The translations under genes and the position numbers were made by a program. From NCBI RefSeq assembly GCF_910592395.1, contig NC_088310.1, positions 11,355,501 to 11,419,500 of the forward strand: a stretch of 64,000 nucleotides of DNA. The letters are read 5' to 3'. Below the pieces are notes generated by a model that made no database searches, was not told where the DNA came from, and saw only the letters and a program-made list of their open reading frames with translations. Origin of the DNA: Lineus longissimus (taxonomy: Eukaryota; Nemertea; Pilidiophora; Heteronemertea; Lineidae). Shown here in pieces: positions 63,877 to 64,000 of the stretch (within the stretch, counting starts at the first letter, position 1; each line of letters begins with the position of its first letter).

Positions 63877-64000
63877 TCGGGTGGGTGATAATACCATCGC
63901 TAACCCGCAACCTCGCCATGCTCCAACAGCCTCAAATTGATATCGGGTGGGTGATTATATCATCGCTAACCCGCAACCTCACAATGTTTCAACAGCCTCA
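63877..64000 (+). repeat. 49-bp minisatellite array 3, start only
   Basis: The first two to three monomers are identical in type and order to the start of array 2, showing that a third unit begins and continues beyond the window. Confidence 0.9.

Larger units (their letters stand above)
52486..64000 (+). mobile_element. Tandem units carrying transposase-like and USP-Ulp1 genes
   Basis: Two full units and the start of a third, head to tail with a period of about 5.3 kb measured between homologous genes (55014/60298; 58479/63779). Each unit has a 49-bp repeat array, a leader of about 275 bp, ORF1, ORF2, ORF3 and a 97-bp 3' flank. Coding parts are about 99% identical. The left edge interrupts the DIRS recombinase; the right edge is outside the window, so target duplication and terminal structure cannot be judged. 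Confidence 0.75.

Noticed and set aside
1-64000. Ribosomal RNA genes, bacterial operons, riboswitches
   Set aside because: No matching sequence was seen on either strand.

Overview
The window is animal nuclear DNA, most likely from an aquatic invertebrate. I infer this from spliced genes with GT-AG introns (and one GC-AG), a rhodopsin-family receptor, THAP, KDZ and P2X7-like genes, and a dense mix of DIRS, Ty3/Gypsy, LINE and DNA-transposon sequence. No prokaryotic feature is present, and I cannot name the species. Exon limits are read by eye from splice consensus and phase.

Layout. 1-2.2 kb: exons of a KDZ-type transposase-like gene, cut by a LINE tail. 2.4-10.1 kb: a two-exon P2X7-intracellular-domain-like gene (plus) faces a ten-exon THAP-domain transposase-type gene (minus); the first intron of the latter holds a 1.04 kb MULE-like element with a 9-bp target duplication. 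10.3-13.7 kb: a LINE with an open endonuclease/RT frame. 13.7-17.6 kb: a scrambled Gypsy, foldback MITEs and a LINE relic. 17.7-27.0 kb: a Gypsy element (LTR, primer-binding site, gag, protease, RT) broken by a 3.5 kb inverted-repeat structure. 27.0-34.7 kb: nested non-autonomous elements and relics. 34.8-36.4 kb: an intact acyltransferase/condensation-fold gene. 37-42.3 kb: more MITEs and LINE relics. 42.6-45.6 kb: a three-exon GPCR gene. 47.5-52.5 kb: a DIRS retrotransposon (gag, RT-RNase H, tyrosine recombinase) whose recombinase is cut off by the last region.

The most unusual region is 52.5-64.0 kb. It holds two nearly identical 5.3 kb units, head to tail, with a third beginning at the window edge. 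Each unit starts with an array of 49-bp repeats, followed by a DDE/MULE-like transposase candidate split by an in-frame TGA, and then a 607-residue protein that fuses a complete ubiquitin-specific protease (USP) domain to a complete Ulp1/SENP (SUMO/NEDD8-type) protease domain. Both protease catalytic sets are intact in both copies. A mobile unit carrying a deubiquitinase and a deSUMOylase-type protease in one chain is the best candidate here for an undescribed system.

How the parts relate: almost everything outside the acyltransferase-like gene, the GPCR and possibly the THAP and P2X7-like genes is mobile DNA in layers of nested insertion. The USP-Ulp1 units sit in the DIRS recombinase, a 174-bp MITE sits in the Gypsy LTR, the large foldback sits in the Gypsy protease, and a small TA-flanked MITE sits inside a larger TA-flanked element.
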